A DNA stretch of 64,000 nt from NCBI GenBank assembly GCA_002245135.1, contig NGBS01000586.1, positions 1-64,000 on the forward strand, read 5' to 3'. The notes under the pieces are model-generated. The model ran no database searches, had not been told where the DNA came from, and saw only the letters and a program-made list of their open reading frames with translations. The position numbers were made by a program, and so were the translations under genes. This document shows, piece after piece, positions 50,601 through 62,200 of the stretch. Positions within the stretch are counted from its first letter, which is position 1, and the number at the start of each line of letters is the position of its first letter. The stretch is from Proteromonas lacertae. Taxonomy: Eukaryota; Sar; Bigyra; Opalinata; Proteromonadidae.

Positions 50601-53120
50601 GAAAGATGTATTTATATAAACCAATCAAATTACATTATTTTTGATCTTTATGTTGATGGAAAATATGAAAAATCAGATAAATATGTATTAGGATGTGAAA
50701 GAGTGAAAGTTGGTAGAGATAATTGGTATATATCGTTAGTTGGAATGAATGAAGGTTATTGTGATGCTGGTGGTTATAAAGCTAATACTCCAACAGGTAA
50801 TCCAATGAGAGAATGTACAAGTAAAGGATGGGGAGTAATGAGTAGTAGATGTGTATTAGATGAGTATAAATACTTTAAACTATCAGTTGATGATTCATTC
50901 TTATCAATTAGTGAGAATAAGTTTTGTATTCATTCTGTCATATTGACATATGAGATAAATAGTTGTAATACTACATTTGTAGATTATCGTTTAACTTATC
51001 TTTTATCAGGTGAAATAGATGAATTACTGTTTTCTAATTTAACATTTGATTGTAAAACAATGAATGAATACAAAATCAAACCATCATCTCCAATTTGTGT
51101 AAATGATACATATGAGAATGTATTATTCTCATTATCAAATGAAAATGATTTCATAACTGATTTAACAGCTAATTTAGGATGTGGATCAACAGAGTTTGCT
51201 AATGCCAATTTCCCACTTTCATTACCAGGTGATATAGTTGAAGGAGAATGTATAGATGGTTATATAATCTTTGATACACCTTATCCAACAGCAAAGTGTC
51301 AACCTGATTCTAGTTACAGTAGTATAAGTGAATGTTTACCAAAAGATTATCCTGAAGTTAATGTTGATAAACTTGAGATTAGTGTGAAAGATGACAAACA
51401 ATTTTGTATTAGTGAAGTTTTAGAAGTGTATTTCAATGGAGAAGAATGTCGAAAACCAACATTGAATCTACAATTGAAAGTGTATTATATAATAAATGGA
51501 GTTAAAAAGTTCTTATATAGTTTCCCATATAGTTGTAAAGCAGGATTAGTATCTGAATATAGAATATCACCTGAAATATGTTTAGAAGAAAATGTAAATA
51601 CAATGAGTTTTGAAATAGATTATAATGATAATAAACTATCAGAAACACCATTAACATTAGGTTGTTTATCATATTCAGTTGATAGATTTCAATTTGGTTT
51701 ATCTCCAGGTGGAGATGATATAGTATTAGGAGATTGTTTATCAGAATATGAATATGTGAATATATCTTGTAAACCCAAAGCAATATGTAATAAAGATGAA
51801 GGTAAATATGAGAATATAAGTGGTTATTGTACTTATCCAGATTATCAAGATACGACATTCTCCTTAGATCAAGTATATGTGAGTAAACCACCTGAAGATA
51901 ATAGATTCTGTGTAGAAGGAACATTATTAACAATTCATGTTGGAAGTTGTGATAATCAATCAAGTGTAATACCTTTAACAATATCCTATAAATATCCAAA
52001 CAGTGATCAGAAACATTTCTTTGAAGAATTTCTTTATGATTGTAAAGAAGGAATAATTGATTTACATAAATTTAATGAACCACTTTGTGTAGATGGAACA
52101 TCCATCAATAATATCACAATAATATTAGAAAAGACACAAACAAATGAAATAATCTCCACATCAGCATTGTTATTAGGATGTCTTGGTTATGAAGATGAAT
52201 CAACAATATGGAATGCGACATTAACAAATAACTCAACAGAAGGTATGTGTAAACCAACTTTCGTATATAATGAAGGATCAGGTCCAAGAAAATGTAATGA
52301 AAATGGTTTATGGGAAGAAAAGAATAATGTTTGTGTAAGATTAAAAGAGAAATCATTTATGGATGAATATGGAGCTTTAGTAATTGGGTTATCAGCTGGT
52401 GTATGTTGTTTCTGGTGGTTAATGGTTTTAATGTCATTGTTGTTTATGTATTTATATAAGAAATTACGTGAAAAGAAAGAAGAAAAACAATTGAAAACAA
52501 TAATTCCATCTGATGCCAATCCAATAAGTAGTGCAACAGTTGGTTCAAATGGACAGAATGGACAAAATCCACCAGTTGATGCAAAACCAATAGAACAAAA
52601 AGTATTCCATGCTCCAAAGCGAAGAATGACTAGAAGAAAATTAAAGCCAGTAGGATCAAGACCAAGTCAATTACCTGCTTTGAAAGTTCCTCAATTACCA
52701 GTTACAATGGATGATGCTGATATTGATAAAGAAGATTTGAATTCTTCAAAGCCAGATGGAATGATGTTACATAATACTGGAATTAGTCTTCGAATGAATA
52801 GTAGAGATAGTGATGAGTTTAATTATAAGAGAGTTCCAAGTAATGCTTCATCAATAACACACAAGTTTGGAGAAACTAACACAAACAGTTCAAATTCATC
52901 GATAGATACAACAGGTAGTAAAGATAATACATCTCCTAGACAACCTACTAAAGTTGAATTACCTGAAGTATTGAATAAACCATTAAATCAATTAACAAAG
53001 AGTGGATTATTACCTCCTTTAGCTAGAAAGTCTTTTAATCCTGTGAATAGATTTGAAACAAGAACAATATCATCTGAAGCACCAAAACAAGAACTCAGAA
53101 AGAAGAAGATTATTGAATAG
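41626..53120 (+). CDS. Giant CCP/beta-sandwich type I surface receptor, right copy
   Basis: About 3,700 residues in 13 exons: 41626-41674, 41705-41881, 41920-42271, 42301-42819, 42855-43040, 43076-43570, 43605-43931, 43967-44140, 44175-44504, 44535-45056, 45087-46181, 46210-50106, 50146-53120. All introns are phase 1. Signal peptide MKVVIAFLFAFIAIVSA is followed by about 21 sushi/CCP-like units of pattern C..W..G.C.....R.C..G.W..C. These alternate with ~130-residue beta-sandwich-like units (G.i.i.d...C....P..l.v.y...IPYC). One span follows (ALVIGLSAGVCCFWWLMVLM), then basic KKLREKK and a ~215-residue Pro/Ser-rich basic tail. Many NxS/T sites. I know no family with this full architecture. Adhesion or ligand recognition is an inference. 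The exon 2-3 junction near 41919 is one base out of frame. The rest is clean. Confidence 0.85.
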
Positions 53121-54000
53121 AAATTATTATTATTATTATACCTTATATTATTCTTATTAATATGTTTTTGTTTTTGAATATGCATTTTGATTGAATAATT
53201 GATTCATGAATCGTGAGATAATGAGAAAAAGAAAATGAGAAAGTTTGGCTTGAATATTTGAGAGAATCAAGCCTATATATACAAAAAATGATTAAAATAT
53301 CTTCTTGTGAAGTGATATAAGAACTATCTGAAAGATATCTAGAAGCTATTTCTTTGGTACTATATGTTACTTGGATGAAATCTTCTAAGGTATTTACTTG
53401 CATAAAAGATTAAGTAATCTTATTAGATGCAGTATTATCTCAATCCGCAATACAATTACGTGCAAGATTAGATGATATACCTGAAGAGATATTTGTCTTC
53501 TTATGTGATATACAAGATATTTTATCTATTGGAGTTGAAGAGATGAATATCATATTATGTTCAGTATATTTAACTTCATGTGATAGTTTATCTGAAGAAG
53601 GTAATGTTTGTACAGCAATGATTTTACATCTATTATAATTAATTCTTTAATTTGTTGTTTATTTGCTGAATTGTTATTATTTCCATCAGTAGCTGATATT
53701 CTACCTCCACCAATAACGAAATCAAGATCTGAATTAATCTAAGGTGAAAAATTATTATCAAATGTTGGAATAATAATTTTGAGAATGTAATAAATAGTGA
53801 TAATATTAGTTTAGATGAAGTAGAAGATGAAGAAACGCCAGGAGTTGATACAGAATATTTATCTTAATTCAGGTGACAGATTTTAATAAATCTCAAGTCA
53901 TAAATAATCCAAATTAAATCGTCAATTATTAGTTCTATCAGTAGATCCTCATTACTTCAAGGTAAAAGTTCAGAAACAATAGATTTAATTATCTAATCAA
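53121..54000 (+). pseudogene. Decayed reading frame, right copy
   Basis: Mirror of 23122-24000. The plus strand carries the same broken fragments (LDDIPEEIFVFLCDIQDILS, then a stop, then pieces in other frames ending DEVEDEETPGVDTEYLS). Small substitutions distinguish it from the left copy. Not a functional gene. Confidence 0.5.
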
Positions 54001-54467
54001 TTATTCAATATTAAAGAATTGTTTAGATAATTCTTTCTTTTCTTCTTCTGATATTCCATCTAATTTTATTGTATGGACTGATGAAAATGTTTTTAGAAAT
54101 GATTTTAATTCTGATTTATCTATGTTTTCTTTCACTGTCATTGTTAATTTAGTATATTCAAATATTTTACTATTTTCTTTCATTAATCTCAACCCTTTTT
54201 CATTTAATTCATTTCCTGATATATCCACATAACTTAACCTTCCATACTTTTTTATGCTTTTTATTAACATTTTTAATCCTTTCTCATTCATTCCAACATC
54301 TATTCATAATATAATAACATATTATATTGATAAAATACTTGAAAGATTTAATGATAATTGATTATTCAGTAAATATATCAAATATTTATGATATTATCTC
54401 TATTCCTTCATCTCCAATTGGATTGCCATATATTGAAATATATTCTGCTCTTTTATGAAAAGACTCT
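54001..54467 (-). pseudogene. Truncated 3' end of the pseudokinase-LRR gene
   Basis: Corresponds to 22656-23121. The last exon is still open (KYGRLSYVDISGNELNEKGL), but the preceding exon has several indels around 54361-54400 and is cut at 54467. With no start or upstream exons it is a dead fragment created by the duplication. Confidence 0.85.
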
Positions 54468-55040
54468 AATCCAATAATAATATTTTTAATTACATAATTT
54501 TATTAATTCTTCACAATTCTTCTGATAAAATCTGTTACTATTGTGACTTTTAGCTATAATACAAATAATAATAATAATAAATACCTTTCTCAATGCTTTT
54601 TGGACTTTCATTTTTATCCATCACAACTAATACTTTCAATGTCTCAAATACATTCTTTTGAATCATTTCATCTGGATCATCTAAATGAATTAAAAAACAA
54701 TCCAAACAGTAAGCTGATTAAAGTTCCATGATAACTTTCTTTTTCATGAACAATCAAAAAACTTTATCATATACTTACAACACTCTATTCTTATTGAATT
54801 TTCAGAGTCATCTAGTCTTTTCATTAAATCACCATATATTTTATTCACTTCTTCTTCATTTAAATGATCATTCAAAATATCAAAATAAAACGTTAAACAT
54901 TGACTTGTTATATATCTTATATCTTTATCATCATCATCTAAACAACTGATTAATGGAGGTGTAATGTTATTTTTTAATTCAATTATACTATTACTCAACT
55001 ATTTTATATTTTAAAATAATATTTTATATATGAATCAATC
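54468..55040 (-). pseudogene. Truncated 3' end of DNAAF5
   Basis: Inverted copy of about 16391-16973: part of intron 8, exon 9, intron 9 and the terminal exon. It has two extra single bases (about 54713 and 54747) that break the frame and substitutions such as ILNDHLNEEE for ILKGHLNEEE. It begins within the AT-tract intron, which is where recognisable homology to the parent ends (near 55040, with faint similarity to about 55070). Non-functional fragment. Confidence 0.88.
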
Positions 55041-55155
55041 TTGTCACTCATTATAAAAAAGTCAAATCATAAAAAAATACAAGTCAGAGTCTTTTAAGAT
55101 GATGTATTTGATAAAAAAGAATCTAATAACAAAACATAAACAGACAAAATCTTAA

Positions 55156-56843
55156 TTAATAAAATGACTTGGGTATATCATTTTTAGTTACTATATTAAT
55201 CAATAAATTCATTGATTCAGAATCAAACAATTCAAAACTTGAACTCATAAATTGAATAAACAACTGCGTATCATCAGTAATATCCACATGAGGTTGAGCT
55301 GGTAAAATCCCATAATAGAATATAATTGAAATATTTTTCTATTTATATTTTATTAGTTATACATATATACTCATACATTTTCAACTATTTTGAATGAATT
55401 AGTATTTAATCTGATTCTTTTCAATGAAGTATTACTTTCTAATATTTCTAAATATCTTCTTGTTCTATATATATATAAATATGAATGAATGATAAATAAT
55501 AATACTTTGATTCACACCATCTATACCATTTAGCTAAACAATCATTATTATTTACAACAATTCTATATTCAATAAAATATGGAAAATCATCAAAAAATGA
55601 ACTACTACTAACAATCAACTTTTCAAACTTAATATTTTTTTCAATAACATCTTTAACTATAAAATTATAACTTATATTAAACTCAATCATGATATTATCA
55701 AATGTAGATTTAGTGATATTCACTGAGGTATTTTGAGATGGATAAACTGGACTAATTATTGGCATTATATGCTTTAAACATGGTACCCATACTAAATTAT
55801 CATAAGATCCATTGTTGTTATTATTCATTTCCATATCACATAAGGCAATTGGCTCAGGCCAATTCCATTGTAAGTAAAATGTAAAGAAATTGTAAATTAA
55901 TACAGGAAAATGGTGTTGATGGAAATAATTGACAAATTTTTCCACATAATATTGTCCAACTTATTCCACCTAAGTATCCGCAACAATTTCCATAGATTCC
56001 TCTTTTCTTTGACCATAGTTTAATTGTTCTAGTTAATAGTTGAAATATCTATTATATAATTACATTTTATTACACATATGTATAATAATACAGGAAAATT
56101 TGGCACTAATTGCGTTAAGGCTTGACTAACTCGAACTCCATTTAATTGAGGTATTGATTCATTAGGTAATCCTTTCCATGTATTAATATCACGAATATCA
56201 AACTCCTAATTAAAATTAGTAAATCTAAAGTTAATACATTTTTATTATTATTGTTATTATTCGTAGTAATTGCTAATGAAATGATGGATGGTGGTTGAAT
56301 ATATAATAAATCTATAGAAATATTGGTAAATTTGAATTTAACTATTGGGACATAGGCATTTCCTATTGGCACTACATCTGTTACTTCTTTACAGTTTTCT
56401 AGCTGGATAATAAAGGAATTGAAGAAAATATCCTTTGATATTCCTTGTGGACCAATACACAATCTATAAAAAAGTATCAATGATTATCACTAACTATACA
56501 TATCAATATCTGAATCATTTAAATATGTCCCTATTGTTTGTGATCCGAAAATTTCTAATTGGCAATATTTACCATCATGCGGCTAGTAATTTATAAACAC
56601 TGAATAAATACATGCGATCTACCTAACAGATCTAATTGGTTTTTTCCCCATTTCTCTAATATCTTCGACAAACTTTGCAATGATGTTTTTTATTGAAATT
56701 AAATGGTTACTGACTGCACATTGAACTGTAAATCATAAATTCATAGAATAATATACTCCAAGAGATGTTTGATATCAGACTTAACTTGCGAAGATATTGA
56801 TGAAAGCTTGTCAACAATTGAATACCCTGTAATTGGTTTCCAT
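55156..56843 (-). CDS. Nuclear poly(A) polymerase (with apparent +1 lesions)
   Basis: Adds poly(A) to mRNA 3' ends. Recognised by PITGYSIVDKLSS at the N-terminus, the nucleotidyltransferase motif IFGSQTIGTYLNDSDIDM (two catalytic Asp), VPIVKFKFTNISIDLLY (third Asp), LNGVRVSQALTQLVP, TIKLWSKKRGIYGNCCGYLGG and the central-domain LQWNWPEP...MPIISPVYPSQN. Introns at 55339-55376, 55465-55505, 56049-56091, 56206-56237, 56464-56499, 56583-56627 and 56726-56756. The start is uncertain. ATG 56843 works only if one base at about 56840 is skipped. Extra bases also seem present near 56725 and 55904. An essential gene with three +1 slips points to consensus error or a second functional copy elsewhere. The C-terminal RNA-binding domain is short. 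Confidence 0.8.
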
Positions 56844-56871
56844 TCAAAAATTAAAAATTAACATATAAAAT

Positions 56872-57337
56872 CTAAATAAGAAGAAAAATGAAAAATGAAG
56901 AGTGATTTGTCAAACATTTTTTATGACCTTCTATAGTTACAACAAAATATCCTACAATATGAATAATAAAATAAACAATCTAATATATGTTATATTCTTT
57001 ACCGATTTTTCCTGCTTTCAAACAGTGTTGGCACAAATGATGTCTTAACTTCCACTGTCCACAATTTCTACACATCATTACATGACATATTGGTTGTTGT
57101 TTCATTTGTATTAGATTTTGTCTTTTCTTTGCATGAGAAGTCTAATCAATAAATAAATAATCATCTTTATACTCTCTTTTTTGGTACAGCGAAATAATTT
57201 ATAAATGGTATTTCAAAAAAAGGTATAGAAACTGGGGGTAATCCATTCACTACAGCAACCTGATAAGCTGGAAAGAATTTGTTTATTGAAGCAAATAAAG
57301 TTGTTCTTATAGTTGCAAATATTCTCTCTAAATACAT
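56872..57337 (-). CDS. Mitochondrial ribosomal protein bL32m
   Basis: Large-subunit protein of the mitochondrial ribosome. Exons 57173-57337, 57003-57141 and 56872-56951 give 127 residues. The N-terminal ~48 residues are a plausible mitochondrial presequence (MYLERIFATIRTTLFASINK, amphipathic and basic). The mature start AVPKKRTSHAKKR is the hallmark of bL32, followed by a zinc ribbon with MCRNCGQWKLRHHLCQHC. The presence of this gene implies a translating mitochondrial genome, so the organism is not a hydrogenosome- or mitosome-only anaerobe. The stop lies about 29 bp from the apparent poly(A) polymerase start, on the same strand. Confidence 0.88.
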
Positions 57338-57622
57338 ATTTTATAAATAATAAAACGAGAAAAACAATAAAATTCAAAAACAAAATCAAACTTGTTGCTT
57401 GAATTTTGTTTTTATTAAATCAACAATCGTTGAATGATATTCAACAAAATATTCATCATTGAATATTATACATTCACAAACAAATGAAATAAGTAGAAAA
57501 TACCATATAATGTAAAAGATTAATCAAATATTTACTGTTCTCCTTCATCTTCTGTCTGCGTTGTTTCATTCCTAACAGATGATTTTAATAGTATATGATT
57601 ATTCATCATTAACAACGAAGGC

Positions 57623-57968
57623 TTAGGAGTTAATCCAATCACAACTCATTCTCGAATTAGAGAATCCAGAATGAACAACACTAGGAGTAAACGGTAGTTT
57701 AGGTGGAGAAGGTGATTTTATTGGAGAATTACCAATTCTAGCAATATTAGAACCATCATATCTTTCAGTTTTCATTTGAGTATTATACAACACACATTTT
57801 GATAGAATTAGTTTAAACGCTGGTGATAATGAATATACAGTAAAATTCAATTCATGTCCCATTAATTCTTTAGCTTCATGTACCCACGGTAACATATCAG
57901 CTGGTGAGAATATATTGGGAGGAGATAAAGTGTTAGATTTAAACTGTAAAAAATTCTCATTATCAACC

Positions 57969-58004
<36 letters not shown>

Positions 58005-58867
58005 CATCTAAATTACTAATTTCATATGATTTTGTTTGTTCACACGTATCTTTTACTACCAATTTAAACTTCCATCCTTGTAATATTCTTGGATGATCAA
58101 TTTGAAATGATGATGAAATAATACTCTCTTGTATATGGAGATATTGCTCCATGTGGTGATTTATAAGTCATTAAATTAATTTTATATTGTACTGAAGGGG
58201 ATCCTAATCTACTTCGTGGTGAAAGTGATGAGTTATTTGATTGGACAGTATGTGATCTAGATCCTAATATTGGATATTTAGATGGAGAATATTGATTTGG
58301 TGAATCGTTATTATTGTCAGCATGTTGAATATCATTTGCATTTCCGTCCATCATATCTATTGATGATGATTCTAAATTTGCAAGTGATTCATCGTGATGA
58401 TTGCTTTCTGGAGTTGAAGATAGCGAAGATGAGAATGTAAAAGGAGGTTTTAAGTTAGGAGCTCTGACTTTATGTGGAGATAACTAGTCAGATAATTAAA
58501 TTGATATTATAATAAATATAATACTGGAGCAGTGTGTAATTCTCTAGTTTTATAACTAATTGTGTCTATTAAGCCAGTATCTTGTGATCTTAGTTCATAG
58601 GGATCTTCAAATGATGGCCACATATTATTTCGATATTTTTCTACCTTTGCTGCATCATCGATTTGATATACTATACAATATAACAATATTTCAACATACA
58701 ATCAGTTTTTGGTAAAGATGATGCTTGCCAATCTTCATTAAATCTCTTTTCTAAAGACTATAACAACAAATCGTACTTCTACTTCTAGCTTGATGTCTCA
58801 ATCTTTCATACTCATCCATCTTCTGAAATTCACTCTCAACTTGAGTGTAATACATGCTTCGGCTCAT
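57623..58867 (-). CDS. Unrecognised Ser/Pro-rich protein
   Basis: Six exons (58783-58867 or 58777-58867, 58700-58750, 58525-58670, 58125-58484, 58006-58087, 57623-57967) read to ~355 residues from ATG 58867 if one T of the T5 run at about 58440 is ignored. N-terminal ~95 residues are charged and helical (FQKMDEYERLRHQAR). The middle and C-terminus are rich in Ser-Pro dipeptides (YSPSKYP, SPRSRLGSP, SPIKSPSPPKLP), likely phosphorylated and disordered. A more ordered block, ILQGWKFKLVVKDTCEQ and then MLPWVHEAKELMGHELNFT, lies between. Intron 4 (58088-58124) uses an AAG acceptor. No family recognised. Confidence 0.55.
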
Positions 58868-59210
58868 TGTAAGATGAGATTTAGTAAAACGTTTTATTAT
58901 TCAAATCTATTTTGCAAAAATGAAGCATTTGGTTTTTATGAAAAAGAATCAGATTTTTATTAGTTTTATAGGTATAATACTCAACAAATTACCAATTAAA
59001 ACCTCTCATCATTCAATCTAATTTTAGATAAACTAATGTCAAATATTATGTTTAGTTATTCATGATCTATGTAATATCATGCTAATCTGTAAATTGAAAT
59101 CATTCTATACCCTAAAATTGGGATGAATAAAAGAATAAAAAATAAACTGTCATAAAATTCAAATTCAAATTTTTCAAATTCAAATTTCAATTATTGATTT
59201 TGAATAAACC
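58868..59210. promoter_or_regulatory. Bidirectional intergenic region
   Basis: 343 bp between two divergent genes, necessarily containing both promoters. Direct repeats of TTCAAATT/CAAATTTCAA occur at 59158-59192. No AAACGACT on either strand, and no other element recognised. Confidence 0.45.
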
Positions 59211-62200
59211 ATGAATCACAATCAACAAAAATGTATATAGTATGTTTGTTATATATCAATAGTATACACAACTGGAAGGATACGATCTAAACCTTCAATC
59301 TCTTCACAAGGTTTATCACCCGGTGGTGATATCATTAATGTATACTCAATTATTCATTTATAACTCAGGATATCTTAAAGAAGCAAGCTGAATCCCGTAA
59401 GACAGCAGAAAATGCCTATCGAAATGCCACACTTCAGCAAAAAACATTGAATGATGGTATATTTTAACCATTTTATTTCATAGAATTATCTCAAAATAAA
59501 AAAGCTCTTCACAATATAGCCAACTATGTTACTTCTTCAGTATCTTTTCAATTATATGTATTAGCTATCACCAAAATACAAACGTACACATCATTCAACT
59601 TTTACACCAGCAGGACAAAGTACTGCCAGTCCAGCTGTCACTGCTGCTACTCCAGAATTTGATGATAAGTTAGAGAATGAAAACTCTGAGCTTCTAACCA
59701 TCATTCAAAAAGAGAAGACGGAATGTATCTTTCATATATTTTTATATTCATCTATAGCTATCAGATTAAGAAATGAATTAAATAACATGAGATCAGAATA
59801 TGAAAGAGAAACTGAAAACATTCGTAAACTCTGCAACTCTTCAATAGTATATATATATATATATATATATTATCCATATTATTACATTATAGACTGAAAA
59901 AAGACATTTACCTTATGTTGAAGATTTATTAAAAAGATTCAACAGTGATTTAAACACAATGAAAACCAATTTTCAATTAGAAAAGCACGAATTAAAGAAG
60001 AAATATCGAGAAGATTTTGAAAAAGTCAAACAAACAAACACTCAATTAAAAATCAATACTGAAAACCAACATTTTCAAGATCAATCTACTATCAACAGAC
60101 TTACTCAAGAGAATTCTCAATATTCCAACCAAATTCGTGATTTAAACCGTCAAATTGAAACAATTAGATCACATGGTAACTTGGCTGATACATTAAAGGT
60201 TCAAATCAATGAATTAAATGAAAAAGCCAAAGAATATCAAGAGGAGATATCACAACTTAATGATTTCAATAGAAAGATACAAAATGAGAATCAATTACTT
60301 ATACAACAACATCAGAATGAAGTAGAAGCTTTAAATAAAGATGCAGAAATCAGAGAAGCTGAGTTATGTACAAAGATAAGTCGAATTAGAATCAGATATA
60401 AAGAAGCTGACAAGTAGTGGTAATGAATTACAGAATGTAATTGACGATTATAAGAGTAACATTAATGATTTACAAGATCAGTTACAATCTCAACAAGAAC
60501 AATATAGAAACAGTAGTTTACAGATGAAGAAAGATATACAAACGCTACAACAACATGTATCTGAATTAGAAGAAGAGAAACAAGAATTATCAACACAATT
60601 AACTAGCTTAGAAAATAATGATGAGACTACTAAAGATGAACTATCTAAACAGATGAAGAATAATGCTAATAATAGTGTAATAATAAGTCAATTAAAGCAA
60701 AAGATCATTGATTTAAATGATCAAATCAATCAACATGATGAAGAAAATCAAGCCTTAGTTGATGATATTAAACAACAATTAGCAAGAGTAACTAAACAGA
60801 AGGAATTATTAGAATCATCTTCCAATGAAAAGATTAATCAATTAAAAGATCAAATAAAGTCATTAACTGATAAGTATAATGACTTACAAGATGAACATCA
60901 GAAATACGTTGATGAGACTGAACAGAATCTACAAGAAATAGGTCAAAATAGCACATCAAAACTATCATCTTATGAAAATCTATTAAAACAATATAAAGAG
61001 AAAATAGCATCTTATACACATAGCATTAATGATTTAACTGAACAGATTAATGATTATCAAATGAAAATACAATCATTAAGTGATGAAGTAGAGGATTTAT
61101 CATTACAATTATCATCTAAAGAATCAATGTTAGAATCAAATACTCAATTAATACAGAATATGAAGGAAAAGATATCTCAATTAAATGAAAAGACTACAAG
61201 CTCAAGCACAAGAGATTCATGTTGCTAATGAGAAATATGAATTAGATATAACATCCATACAAAACCAATTACAAACTGAAAAGAAATTATCATCAAGATA
61301 TGCTGATCAAATAGAATCATTAAAGAATGATAAGAAGAAAGCAAATGATTTAATTGAGAAGTTGAATAGTGAATTATCTCAGTTGAAAGATGAAGTAAGT
61401 GAATATGAAAACGAAATATTGAAACTAACTAATGAGAATAAGAAACAATCTAATGATATTGTAACATTAAAAGAACAAAAGAATACATTAGAGAATACAG
61501 TAAATGAACAAAGTGAAGAAATAGAATCAATGAAAGAAACATTAGAAGAATCAAATAGTGATAATAACAATATGAGAAAGAAACTTAGATGAATTAAGTG
61601 AAATGAATATCAAGAACAAATCAACAATAGAATTATTATCAAAGAACATAGAAGAAAATGATAAGAAAATGAAAGAATTAGAAATAGAATATGAAGACTT
61701 AAAACAGAAATCATCTGATGATGAAAGTACATTAATAGATCAATCTAATACAATTAGTGATATAACAAGACAATTAAATGATTATAAAATCCAAAGTAAC
61801 AGAGTTACAAACTACTATAAGAGATGAACAGAAACAATTAGAATCATTAACTCAATCATTAGATAATAGTACTAAACAATATAATGAATTAAATGATAAT
61901 TACAATAAACTAATGAGTGAAAAGGAAGAATGTGATAATACAATTTCAGACCAATTACAGAAGTTGAAGGTATTATCAACTGATGTTACAAATCATGAAT
62001 CAACTATTGAAACATTAAATCAAACTATTAATCAATATAAATCATTAGCAAATGATAAAGATGAAACAATAGAGAAGAATCGTAATGAAATATCCAATCT
62101 AACTAACGATTTGAATGATATAAAATCAGAATTTACCACATTACAACAAGAATATAAATCATTAGAATCAATAAAGAAGAATCAAGATACTGAATTAGAA

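Larger units (their letters stand above)
41595..54467. repeat. Right arm of the inverted duplication
   Basis: Reverse complement of 22656-35525. Contains the complete right receptor gene, the decayed element and the final ~470 bp of the LRR gene. At 54467/54468 homology to the LRR gene stops inside exon 8 and homology to DNAAF5 (16973 leftward) begins, marking a deletion of about 5.7 kb relative to the left arm. Only a base or two of overlap is visible at the joint, so end-joining is likely. Confidence 0.95.
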
